Source: JBBRLA01 sp038231615 (GTDB taxonomy: Bacteria; Myxococcota_A; Polyangia; Palsa-1104; JAEUJZ01). Taken from it: a stretch of 19,777 nucleotides of DNA. Location: contig JBBRLA010000074.1 of the NCBI GenBank assembly GCA_038231615.1, forward strand, positions 1 to 19,777, read 5' to 3'. Position numbers and translations under genes: made by a program. Below are positions 1-8,320 of this stretch, one piece after another (positions within the stretch are counted from its first letter, which is position 1; the number at the start of each line of letters is the position of its first letter). The notes beneath the pieces were generated by a model that saw only the letters and a list, made by a program, of their open reading frames with translations, had not been told where the DNA came from and made no database searches.

Positions 1-660
1 GGCTCACCCAGGTTCTCGCACAGCCGGGCGATCTGCACCGGGTATAAGGATCGCCGCCACCAACTTCATCTTCCCGCTGCACTTTGGGCATTTGAGCACG
101 TCTAACCCGAAGGTCCGCTGGAGCAACTGAGCCCACAACAAACGGCGAGGACGCTGCGCCTCAAGCTCAGGCTGCGCCCCATCGAGCGGCTCCTTCTGCT
201 CGGCCCCTTGCGCCGCACCCTGTCCGCCCGGAACGATCTCATTTCTCCATTTTGCTGCCGACGACAGGATTCCGTGATACGTGACCAGATGTTTGTAAGG
301 TGGTGATACCAACACCGCCAGCTTCTCGTAAAACTCCATCGGCGTGAAGACCAGATACCGTGTCCCGTCCGATCCTGTTCTCTTCAAAGTGAAAATCACG
401 TCGCCCGACGGCAGCAGCGACAGGCGCTGACCGCACAGCGCCGGACGCAGAATGTAGCGGCACAGGCGCTCGCGCTCCGCCTTGTGCTCCGCCCCCACGT
501 GGGTATGCGCGTGTACGTTGAACCCGTCGGCGGCGGCAGCGGGGCGAACACCGGCGGCTCATCAGCCACGGGCCGGTGGTACACTCCCTGAAGAAAAATG
601 CCATGCAGATGAGTATTGAAAATAAGGCCGTCGGCATTCACTGCAATTGTCGCGTCGGCG
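1..660 (-). pseudogene. IS91-family (Y2/HUH) transposase remnant, frameshifted, internally deleted, cut by window edge
   Basis: This is the decayed C-terminal half of an IS91/IS801-type rolling-circle transposase. Reading the minus strand from about 660, one frame gives FNTHLHGIFLQGVYHR, where HLH is the HUH metal-binding motif at about 598-620. It continues to VFAPLPPPT, which typically follows the HUH block in this family. At about 525-540 the reading moves abruptly to another frame, giving DGFNVHAHT, then RLCRYILRPAL, RLSLLPSGDV, HLVTYHGIL and the zinc-finger-like CPKCSGKM, all typical of the family's C-terminus. The residues normally between PLPPPT and DGFN are missing, so there is an internal deletion. 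Near 40-48 a further one-base shift turns the expected end (VQIARLCENLGE in the next frame) into an early stop at 4-6. The N-terminal zinc-binding domain is absent. It is not functional. The outer element ends are not identifiable. Confidence 0.85.
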
Positions 661-789
661 GACGAGGCCGAGCAGACAGGGTAGCGGCGATGGGCGTGAG
701 CGGCTTGTGGCCAGACGTGCGACATCGGCGCAGCCGACGACATGTGGGTAGGTCTCATGCCTGATTTCCAAGAAGAACGACAGGGGCCA

Positions 790-819
790 TTGACGTCCAG
801 GGAGCAAGCAAACTACTGT
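790..819 (+). promoter_or_regulatory. Possible sigma-70-like promoter for the beta-barrel protein gene
   Basis: TTGACG at 790-795 is followed 18 bases later by TACTGT at 814-819. The -35 matches the consensus at five of six positions and the -10 is weak. A start near 826 would leave a short leader containing the GGAGG ribosome-binding site at 832-836. This is a by-eye prediction only. Confidence 0.3.
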
Positions 820-846
820 CGCTCTCAGACTGGAGGCAGATGCTTG

Positions 847-2298
847 ATGGCGTCTCTTTTTCTCCGATTTTCTGCCTTGCTTTTATCCATGACCTTGATG
901 GCGGACGTGGCGCATGCGGCCGATCCGGCGCCTTCCGCCCCCCTTATCGATGGGCGGCGTTCCCTGCCGCTTTTCCCCGCCACCGGCTGGAAGGACTCCT
1001 TCTTCGTTGAAGGTACGGATATTCCCGACCTCGGGTTCCACCTTCGGATAGGCGCCGTATATACCAAAAGTCCGCTTGGCGACGATCAGATGCTCAGCGA
1101 CCGGTTGGTGTTGCAGGCCTCCGGCGCCCTGTCGATCAACAAGCTTCTGGACCTGGGCGTTCTTCTGCCAATATCTGCGTGGCAGGACAGCACCGGGCTC
1201 AATGTGTCGGCTCAGGCAGTGGGGGACCTGCGCATTCAGGGCAAGCTGAAAATCCCCATCATCCCGGCAGGATTTCCGCAAGTCGCCGTCTCGTTCGGCG
1301 CCGGCTTCCCCGTCGGTTCGCAGCGCGGGATAGACTCCCGCCTGAGTGCAGGACAGGTCAGCTATTACCCAAAGCTGATCATCGACTGGCTCCCCACCTA
1401 CCTCAAGAAGAGGGTGCTCTTCGCAGGGAACATCGGCGGCAGCATCGCCGGTACCGGTCGCAACTGCGAACCCGGCATGCCCTGCCCGATGCAGTGCGAC
1501 CCCGCCACCACGCCGCTCGACATGTCGGACCCCAAAGGACTCAAGCACCAGCCCTGTCCGACGCTACCTCTGGAGCAGCAGAACACCCTGGCAAACCTCG
1601 TCGCAGGCCTGGGCAATCAGCTTCAGTTCGGGTTCGCGGGGCAGGCAGCCGTATCACCGGAGTTCTACATCAACACCGAGCTGATCGGCTCGTTTTCCAC
1701 CACCGAGGTCGGCGGACGCACCCCTTTGGTGTGGGACATCGGCTTCCGCCGCGCTTCCTCGAACAAATATAACTTTTCTGGGATGTACGGCAAGGGGCTC
1801 ACCCCTGGCAGCCCGGCCCACGTGGTGCTCTTCACCTTCGGTTACGCATGGGAGCATGAGGACCCCAAGGAAAAGCAGATTCCGAAGATTCAGATAGAGG
1901 TCACGGTGACCCAACCGGCGGCCGTGATCTCGCCGCCGGGATATGTCCCGCCGGGCTACGTTCCCCAGGGCTATATTCCGGCACCCGGTTACGTTCCGGG
2001 TCCAGGCGTCGTACCTCCGGGTGGTGTTCCTGGTGTTCCTCCGACATTGCTGGGCCCGCCGCAGCCCGGTATCCCGGCGCAGCCCGGTATCCCGGCGCAG
2101 CCCGGCACCCCGGCGCAGCCCGGCACCCCGGCAAGCCCAGTCCCCGGCCCCCCGCTCCGTTCGACCGCGAGGGTCGTAAAGCCCAAGGACGACGAGCCAA
2201 ACAAGAAATCCGTGGAGCTCGATATCCCCAAGGACTGGGCCCCCAAGGACTGGATGCCCGAGGAGAAGAAACCCGAGGAGAAGAAACCCGAGAAATAG
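847..2298 (+). CDS. Secreted outer-membrane beta-barrel-like protein with Pro-rich repeat tail
   Basis: The protein is 483 residues from the ATG at 847. This start is chosen because GGAGG lies 10 bases upstream and the next residues form a clear signal peptide (MASLFLRFSALLL, cleavage expected after VAHA). The open frame runs upstream to 742, but those residues look non-coding. Residues about 30-340 alternate polar and hydrophobic stretches and resemble the N-terminal barrel of myxobacterial OmpA-type proteins, including LFPATGWKDSFFVEG, a GDLRIQGKLKI strand and a VSFGAGFPVGS strand. An insert with five cysteines (near CEPGMPCPMQC, with HQPCP beyond) sits between strands. After about residue 345 comes a low-complexity tail: PGYVPPGYVPQGYIP, four QPGIPA/QPGTPA units, then KKPEEKKPEEKKPEK at the end. 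No C-terminal OmpA peptidoglycan-binding domain follows. The gene ends 4 bp from the convergent VWA gene. The fold assignment is inference and the function is unknown. Confidence 0.75.
   Translation: MASLFLRFSALLLSMTLMADVAHAADPAPSAPLIDGRRSLPLFPATGWKDSFFVEGTDIPDLGFHLRIGAVYTKSPLGDDQMLSDRLVLQASGALSINKLLDLGVLLPISAWQDSTGLNVSAQAVGDLRIQGKLKIPIIPAGFPQVAVSFGAGFPVGSQRGIDSRLSAGQVSYYPKLIIDWLPTYLKKRVLFAGNIGGSIAGTGRNCEPGMPCPMQCDPATTPLDMSDPKGLKHQPCPTLPLEQQNTLANLVAGLGNQLQFGFAGQAAVSPEFYINTELIGSFSTTEVGGRTPLVWDIGFRRASSNKYNFSGMYGKGLTPGSPAHVVLFTFGYAWEHEDPKEKQIPKIQIEVTVTQPAAVISPPGYVPPGYVPQGYIPAPGYVPGPGVVPPGGVPGVPPTLLGPPQPGIPAQPGIPAQPGTPAQPGTPASPVPGPPLRSTARVVKPKDDEPNKKSVELDIPKDWAPKDWMPEEKKPEEKKPEK
2062..2133 (+). 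repeat. Four 18-bp in-frame tandem repeats (QPGxPA)
   Basis: Four adjacent 18-base units begin with cagcccgg and encode QPGIPA, QPGIPA, QPGTPA and QPGTPA inside the Pro-rich tail of the beta-barrel protein. The first two and the last two are nearly identical pairs, which suggests recent slippage or duplication. A related GYVPP/GYVPQ/GYIPA series lies just upstream at about 1936-2000. Confidence 0.9.
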
Positions 2299-2302
2299 AT
2301 CG

Positions 2303-3844
2303 TCAGCGCGACGGGGTGCGCCTCCAGGGAGGCCCGCCTCGCCGGGCTGTCCCGTCCCGTTGATGGGCGGCGTCCTCGACGATTTGCAGCGCTCGATCAC
2401 GGCGATCTTTCTGCGACGTCAGCACGCTGTCGTTCACCACCTGGTGACGGTGCAAGTGCTGCAGGTAGTCGAGTTGCACCTCCGTCGAGGGCAAGATGAA
2501 CACCCCATAGAGCGACGCCATCTTGGCCATGGCCTGTGCCGTTTCCACCGGGATGTGGCACTGCCCGTGGGTGATGATGTAGACCACCACCTGCCGCCGC
2601 GCCTCCCGCCGCAGTCGCTGAAGTTCCAGCAGGAACTGACGGAACACCCGCGAGTAGTTCCGCCCCCGATCCGTGCGAAACGAAAGCACATAGGGTGTCG
2701 CATAGTCTGCGCCGTTTTTGCTGAACCGCACCACATCATAAAGACGAGCGTCGAAGAAGCGCATCCAGACCTCGTCGCCCTGCAGGCCCAGTTTCTTCGC
2801 CAGCGTCAGCGCCAACCCTCGGGCGAAGATTTGTCGCAGACCCCGCATCGATGGCGATGCATCCACCAGGATGTACTGGAGCCGACGCTGCTCCTCGGGC
2901 TGCTTTTCGTGGCCGAAATAGAAGAGTTCTTTCTCCAGCAGCTTGATCAAAAACATCTCGTCGTCATGGGCCAGCTCGCTCAGCATCAGCGAGTCGATGC
3001 TCCCCTGGCGCTCGATCGACGCGTAGCCGTTGGCGGAGAAGACTTGCGCCGCCGAGGCGCGCTTGGTCTCCAACACCGAGGGCAACAAGTCAAAAGAAAA
3101 CTGGACCACGTTGCTGGCCTCCACGGACTGGAACACCCCCAAGAGGTCCACCAGATCCAGCTGCGCACCCCTGCTACCGGCATGCAGACTGGCGCTCATC
3201 AGGCCTCCGCCGTGCTGGCCCAGCGGCGTGAACATGCTCAACAGGCGCACCGTGTCCACATCGATTTGCTCCACCGCTGTGTAGACGTGCAGCGGCTGGT
3301 TCCCCGTCACCAGAAACCGAAGAAACCCGAGCACCGGGGCTGAATCGAAGCTGGAAAAGAGCAGCGCCAGATCGTTCTTTTCGTAGAGCATCGGCTGAAG
3401 GGGCAGATCTTCGGCCCCGACTCGCTTCGCCAGATCCGGCCAGCGCTGGTAGACATCGCCCAGAATCTTCACGATCAGCACTCCGATCAGATCGTCCCGC
3501 ACGCGCCAGGTCGCGGTCTTCTCGAAGATCTCACTCTGCCGCGCCATCTCCAGCAGCGATCGGTACAGGGACAGGTGCCCCAGCGTTTCCCGGGGCAGCC
3601 GAAGCGCCTGGAGCACCCCGTCGTTGGCGGCCAGCGTGATCCCTCCAGTGCCCGGCGTCGCCGTCAAGAGCAAACCGAGATCATAGATTACGAAAAACGG
3701 CAGGCAGACGCCCAGGCGCGCGGCCACGTTATGCCACGCCGCGGCCCGCAAGAGAGCCATCGAGTTCGGCGTCCGCACCTGCGAAAGCGCCAGCGTGCCG
3801 AGTTGTCGGGCCAGGTAGCTCCGTTGCTTTTCAGACGGGATCAT
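2303..3844 (-). CDS. VWA-domain protein (CoxE/ViaA-like architecture)
   Basis: The protein is 513 residues from the ATG at 3844 (MIPSEKQRSYLARQ). The frame is open further upstream, but that part overlaps the response-regulator gene, so the later start is preferred. The N-terminal two thirds is mainly helical with no recognised motif. The C-terminal third is a von Willebrand factor A domain: a YILVDASPSM strand carries the MIDAS motif DxSxS at D328, S330 and S332, and a later strand is VVVYIITHG, where most families have ITDG. Helical region followed by a C-terminal VWA resembles CoxE/ViaA-type partners of MoxR ATPases, but no AAA ATPase is in the window. There is no signal peptide, so it is probably cytoplasmic. 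It is the last gene of the gltX unit, 28 bp after the response regulator, and converges with the beta-barrel gene. Confidence 0.8.
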   Translation of the reverse strand: MIPSEKQRSYLARQLGTLALSQVRTPNSMALLRAAAWHNVAARLGVCLPFFVIYDLGLLLTATPGTGGITLAANDGVLQALRLPRETLGHLSLYRSLLEMARQSEIFEKTATWRVRDDLIGVLIVKILGDVYQRWPDLAKRVGAEDLPLQPMLYEKNDLALLFSSFDSAPVLGFLRFLVTGNQPLHVYTAVEQIDVDTVRLLSMFTPLGQHGGGLMSASLHAGSRGAQLDLVDLLGVFQSVEASNVVQFSFDLLPSVLETKRASAAQVFSANGYASIERQGSIDSLMLSELAHDDEMFLIKLLEKELFYFGHEKQPEEQRRLQYILVDASPSMRGLRQIFARGLALTLAKKLGLQGDEVWMRFFDARLYDVVRFSKNGADYATPYVLSFRTDRGRNYSRVFRQFLLELQRLRREARRQVVVYIITHGQCHIPVETAQAMAKMASLYGVFILPSTEVQLDYLQHLHRHQVVNDSVLTSQKDRRDRALQIVEDAAHQRDGTARRGGPPWRRTPSR

Positions 3845-3872
3845 GAGCGGACTTGACGGCTTTCCAGCACAG

Positions 3873-4235
3873 CTAGCGGATATGGTATTCCAGCCTCCGC
3901 CGATCGGCCAACCTCCGCAGGTAGCCGCGCAGATGGGTTTTGGGAAGGGCGTCATCGGCGCCGGCCGCAAGCAGCCGCTCGTTGGACTCGCGATCCGAGG
4001 AAATCGCCACTACACGCAGCCCGGCGAGCCGCGGATCAGCCCGCAGGTACCCGATTGCCTCCGCGCCGGATTGCCGAGAGTCCATCGAGAAATCCATGCA
4101 CACCAGGTTCGGCCGCTCCCGAAGCACGACAGCGACCGCATCATCGCCGTCCTCGTAAAAGGTCATTTCCATCCCCGCTATGCGGTATTCGCTCTGCCGA
4201 CGGCAGAGCACATCGTCGAAGATGATCACTTTCAT
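3873..4235 (-). CDS. Single-domain response regulator (CheY-like REC)
   Basis: The 120-residue protein is essentially one receiver domain with no output domain. The acidic pair is D7-D8 in MKVIIFDD. The phospho-acceptor is D48 in VCMDFSMD. The Ser/Thr switch position is S79 or S80 in VVAISSD, and the conserved lysine is K99 in ALPKTH. All core phosphorylation residues are therefore present and it should accept phosphate from a histidine kinase. None is encoded nearby. It may act by protein contact, possibly with the VWA protein 28 bp downstream or the CPBP membrane protein encoded 19 bp upstream; this is inference from position. The start ATG at 4235 has only a weak G-rich upstream stretch, so translational coupling to the upstream gene is plausible. 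Confidence 0.88.
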   Translation of the reverse strand: MKVIIFDDVLCRRQSEYRIAGMEMTFYEDGDDAVAVVLRERPNLVCMDFSMDSRQSGAEAIGYLRADPRLAGLRVVAISSDRESNERLLAAGADDALPKTHLRGYLRRLADRRRLEYHIR

Positions 4236-4254
4236 CGCGTTACCCCATTCGGGC

Positions 4255-5144
4255 TCACGGTAAAAAGTGGCCCCAGCGCGGCAGACCGTGCCCCTGCAGC
4301 GATGCCAAGATGTCCATGGTCCAGGCCACCGACACGTGGATCAGCACGCCACACCAGATCGATCCCGTCGAAAGGGCCAGCGTCCCCAGGACCACGCCCG
4401 CGATGATCGCACCCACCGACTCCGCCGCTGGCTTGAGCGCGTGGATCATGCAGTAGGGCACCATCATGACGAAGATAGCGTGACTGCCCAGCGCCCTGCG
4501 CAGGCCAAAAAGCAGGTATCCGCGGAAAAAGAACTCCACGGTCAAGAACGTGGCCCCGTATTGCAGTTCCCATGCGAGAAAATCCAACCCACTCCGGTTC
4601 GCTTGTCGGTAAAACGGGTAGGTGTGCTGAAATGTCGAAGTGAAACTGGCTGCTACGATCAGCGGCAGCACGGCCAGGTACAGGCAGATGTAGATCAGCC
4701 ACCATGGCACCCGCCCGACACCGTGGGCACCGCCGCTTTTCCCCCACCCGGGCATACCGAAGTCGCGCAACCGCCCACCCATGACCCAGACATGCAGCAC
4801 CGGAATCATCAGGAACCCGACAATCTTGGAGCCTGACCACCAGCAGAATGCCAGCAGGTCCTGGTACCGCGAGAGCACCCGGTGGGCCGCGACCTTGTCA
4901 CCCAGAAGATCGAGAAAGAAGGGCCGATCTCCATAATACCACTCGAAGATCAGCACCAGCGCGGCCACCACCAGGATCTGCGCCGGCCTGGAGTCGTAGC
5001 GTGGAGGCAGGCCATCCTGCTGAGACGCTGAAGCCCGTTCCGCCGATGCCTGTCGATCGATGCCAAGCCAGGTCTCGGGAAACCAGGCCAGAAAGCGCGC
5101 CGGCCAGGCCAGAACCGACAGAAACCAGCGAGACCGCGCCTGAC

Positions 5145-5148
<4 letters not shown>
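4255..5148 (-). CDS. CPBP/Abi-family intramembrane metalloprotease-like protein
   Basis: The protein is 297 residues if translation begins at the GTG at 5146-5148. This start overlaps the gltX stop in a GTGA arrangement that is typical of coupled genes. The longer open frame upstream is only the shadow of gltX. Several hydrophobic segments are visible (ILVVAALVLIFEWYYG; WWLIYICLYLAVLPLIVAAS; the C-terminal third), so it is an integral inner-membrane protein. CPBP signature motifs are in order: TVEFFFRGYLL (EFxxR), then VPYCMIHALKP (His motif), then WCGVLIHVSVAW (second His motif). In the family these residues form a glutamate/histidine metal site used in CAAX-type proteolysis or related roles such as bacteriocin immunity. 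The first motif has EF rather than EE. The substrate is unknown. Confidence 0.85.
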
Positions 5149-6740
<1,592 letters not shown>

Positions 6741-6751
6741 GGAGAAGCGCC

Positions 6752-6780
6752 TAGTTAGCAGGGGCGCGCGCGCAGGTCAA
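6752..6780 (-). promoter_or_regulatory. Possible gltX promoter giving a near-leaderless transcript
   Basis: On the minus strand TTGACC (6780-6775) is followed by exactly 17 bases and then TAACTA (6757-6752), preceded by TG in extended -10 position. The -35 is good and the -10 is poor. Initiation would fall within about 5 bases of the gltX ATG, in line with the missing ribosome-binding site. Confidence 0.35.
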
Positions 6781-6809
6781 GGAGGATACGTTAACGACGA
6801 AAAGCGGGA

Positions 6810-6857
6810 CGGTCCTGTCTCAGTGCCCTTCGATCGAAGGGCACGTTGGCAGGACCG
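6810..6857 (-). terminator. Large hairpin downstream of the basic-protein gene, probable terminator
   Basis: A perfect 22-bp palindrome at 6823-6844 (half site GTGCCCTTCGA) is flanked by an outer inverted repeat, cggtcctg at 6810-6817 and caggaccg at 6850-6857. The two stems are separated by 5-base internal loops. On the minus strand the structure lies about 18 bases past the stop of the basic-protein gene and is followed by TCCCGCTTTT, a short T-run. It fits a terminator separating that gene from gltX, but the perfect inner palindrome could also be a protein-binding site. Confidence 0.6.
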
Positions 6858-6874
6858 GCCCGAGATCAGCGACG

Positions 6875-7120
6875 CTACCGAGCGCGACTGGCGCCGTCCC
6901 GCTTGACCGCTCGCTTGGCGGGGGCCTTGCTGGTGGTTTTGGCGGCAGGGGCCTTGGCAGTTGTCCCGGTGGAGGTCTTGCCTGTCGGAGGCTGCTTGGT
7001 TCGCGTCTTGCCAACGGTGGGAGTTGTCTTGGCGGTTTTCTGGGTCGGAGTGGTTTTGCCGGTCTTGCCGGCGGTCTGGGTCGCGGGGGCCTGGGTCGTC
7101 GGCTTCTTGGTCGTGGTCAT
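6875..7120 (-). CDS. Small Lys/Thr/Pro/Ala-rich basic protein, histone H1-like
   Basis: The 81-residue protein is made almost wholly of K, T, P, A, G, Q and R, with no aromatic residues and no cysteine. It carries irregular TAKT, KTTPT and KAPAK-type short repeats and ends in a KRAVKRDGASRAR basic patch. The composition matches eukaryotic H1 C-terminal tails and bacterial H1-like nucleoid proteins such as AlgP or Hc1/Hc2. Binding to DNA or RNA is therefore the likely role, and the protein is probably disordered in solution. It is real rather than a composition artefact because the ATG at 7120 is preceded by a strong AAAGGAG site at good spacing, and a hairpin follows its stop. No identity beyond composition can be claimed. 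Confidence 0.75.
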   Translation of the reverse strand: MTTTKKPTTQAPATQTAGKTGKTTPTQKTAKTTPTVGKTRTKQPPTGKTSTGTTAKAPAAKTTSKAPAKRAVKRDGASRAR

Positions 7121-7143
7121 GGGAACTCCTTTTTCTCAGAACA

Positions 7144-7162
7144 TCAGCGGACCATCCGCTGA
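7144..7162. promoter_or_regulatory. Inverted repeat upstream of the basic-protein gene
   Basis: TCAGCGGA-cca-TCCGCTGA is a perfect 8-bp inverted repeat lying 24 bases upstream of the basic-protein ATG, just before its ribosome-binding site. Its size and place fit an operator or a 5'-UTR hairpin. The remainder of 7163-7254, up to the end of the PAP2 gene, shows no other clear signal. Confidence 0.4.
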
Positions 7163-7254
7163 CAAAGGAACCCATCGGCCCGCTGATCGGCTGACTGAAG
7201 GGCATGACGAATCATTTGGCCCAGCCTGCCAACAATTCTTGCATCGGATGCGCT

Positions 7255-8130
7255 TCAGCGTGTCTCCGCAATCACCAGCGATAGGCTCATCCCACCCGCC
7301 AGCGGGGCCGGCTGAAGGCGAATTGCATAATGACCCGTCGGAGCGCTGGCGAGGCGATGGTGGACGTAGGTACAAAGGAGCCCCACTGAACTGCCCGCTA
7401 GCGCTCCGGTGATCACATCGGTCCAAAAGTGCTTCCCCGCCTCCACGCGCAGCACCGCCGTGGTCCCGGCCAGCAGATGGGTCCCGATCCACACCGGGAT
7501 CACCAGCCGCGAGCGCCGATGCTTCAAGGTGAACAGAAAGCTGTACGAGGTCGCCATCGCGAACGTGGTCGAGGCGTGCCCCGAATAAAAGGACAGCCCG
7601 GCATCCGGGTCATTCCTATCGCTGGCGTCCACCGTCGAGTCGTAGGTGAGCGGCCGAGGGCGTCGCACGGCGAATTTCACCATGTTGTTCACCAGGAAAT
7701 TCAGCGCCAACACTTCCGACAAAACCAGCACGTCCTTCCCGTAGCCCAGCATGCCGTCGCCGCCGCCGTCTTTGTGGATCAGCACGTCGATCAGATCAAA
7801 GGCCAGGGGTAGGCCAATGCTGGCCCCAAGAAGGGCATCGGACGTCACCCGGGCCCCCGCGGAGCTGTTCCCCACGACGGTACGATCAAGAGCGTTCAGC
7901 CGCCCGGCATCGCACAGGGGGGCACAGGACGGGCCGCCCAGCTCACCCTTGAACAGCTCTGGGATCAGACTGACTGCCGCGCCGCCCAGGAAAAGCGGCA
8001 GGTCCACTGCCAGATTCACGGCAAAGGGGCTCCTGACCGGCTCGGACGGGGGCTCCTGGGCAGCGGCCTGCCGAGGCCATACCGCGACAAATAGGATCAG
8101 CATGAGGGTCCGCGGCGATTCTTTGCGCAT
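7255..8130 (-). CDS. PAP2-superfamily phosphatase, exported
   Basis: The 291-residue protein begins with a signal-like segment (LMLILFVAVWP then AAAQ, cleavage near residue 25). It carries the complete acid-phosphatase/PAP2 triad of motifs. These are KX6RP at K152-P160 (KFAVRRPRP), the SGH motif at 183-185 (FYSGHAS, with Y where P is usual) and RX5HX3D at R228-D238 (RVEAGKHFWTD). H185 and H234 would be the phosphate-transfer pair. Several hydrophobic segments surround the motifs, so it probably sits in the inner membrane with its active site towards the periplasm, acting on lipid phosphates such as undecaprenyl diphosphate or phosphatidate. The substrate cannot be read from sequence. No ribosome-binding site is obvious before the ATG at 8130; an ATG ten codons in is an alternative. 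It is divergent from the TolB-type lipoprotein gene. Confidence 0.92.
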   Translation of the reverse strand: MRKESPRTLMLILFVAVWPRQAAAQEPPSEPVRSPFAVNLAVDLPLFLGGAAVSLIPELFKGELGGPSCAPLCDAGRLNALDRTVVGNSSAGARVTSDALLGASIGLPLAFDLIDVLIHKDGGGDGMLGYGKDVLVLSEVLALNFLVNNMVKFAVRRPRPLTYDSTVDASDRNDPDAGLSFYSGHASTTFAMATSYSFLFTLKHRRSRLVIPVWIGTHLLAGTTAVLRVEAGKHFWTDVITGALAGSSVGLLCTYVHHRLASAPTGHYAIRLQPAPLAGGMSLSLVIAETR

Positions 8131-8181
8131 GGCTGGTGAGAGCGTAGCCGGAATGTGAGGCGCGGTTCAAGGCGCAACGCG

Positions 8182-8200
8182 GTGCCGTGCCGTGCCGTGC
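8182..8200. repeat. Short GTGCC tandem repeat
   Basis: Three GTGCC units and a partial fourth lie in the 190-bp gap between the divergent PAP2 and TolB-type lipoprotein genes. This is probably simple slippage, with no evident role. Confidence 0.7.
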
Positions 8201-8277
8201 GACGCCGCCTGCAATGTCGCGTGCGGCGTCCTCGGTCGTGGAGTCAGATCAGGGCCGGGACACGGACCCCCGGTCTC

Positions 8278-8286
8278 TGCTAAGAT
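8278..8286 (+). promoter_or_regulatory. Possible extended -10 element for the TolB-type lipoprotein gene
   Basis: TGCTAAGAT gives TGn followed by TAAGAT. It would start transcription near 8293, about 28 bases before the ATG at 8321. No matching -35 hexamer is seen, as is common for extended -10 promoters. It is a weak by-eye call. Confidence 0.35.
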
Positions 8287-8320
8287 ATCCGTGCCCGATC
8301 CACGACTTGCGAGGCCCACG

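Noticed and set aside
396..758. A separate 120-residue minus-strand gene
   Set aside because: Its middle is the HUH part of the broken transposase. Its ends are out-of-frame or unrelated sequence, so it is merged into the pseudogene.
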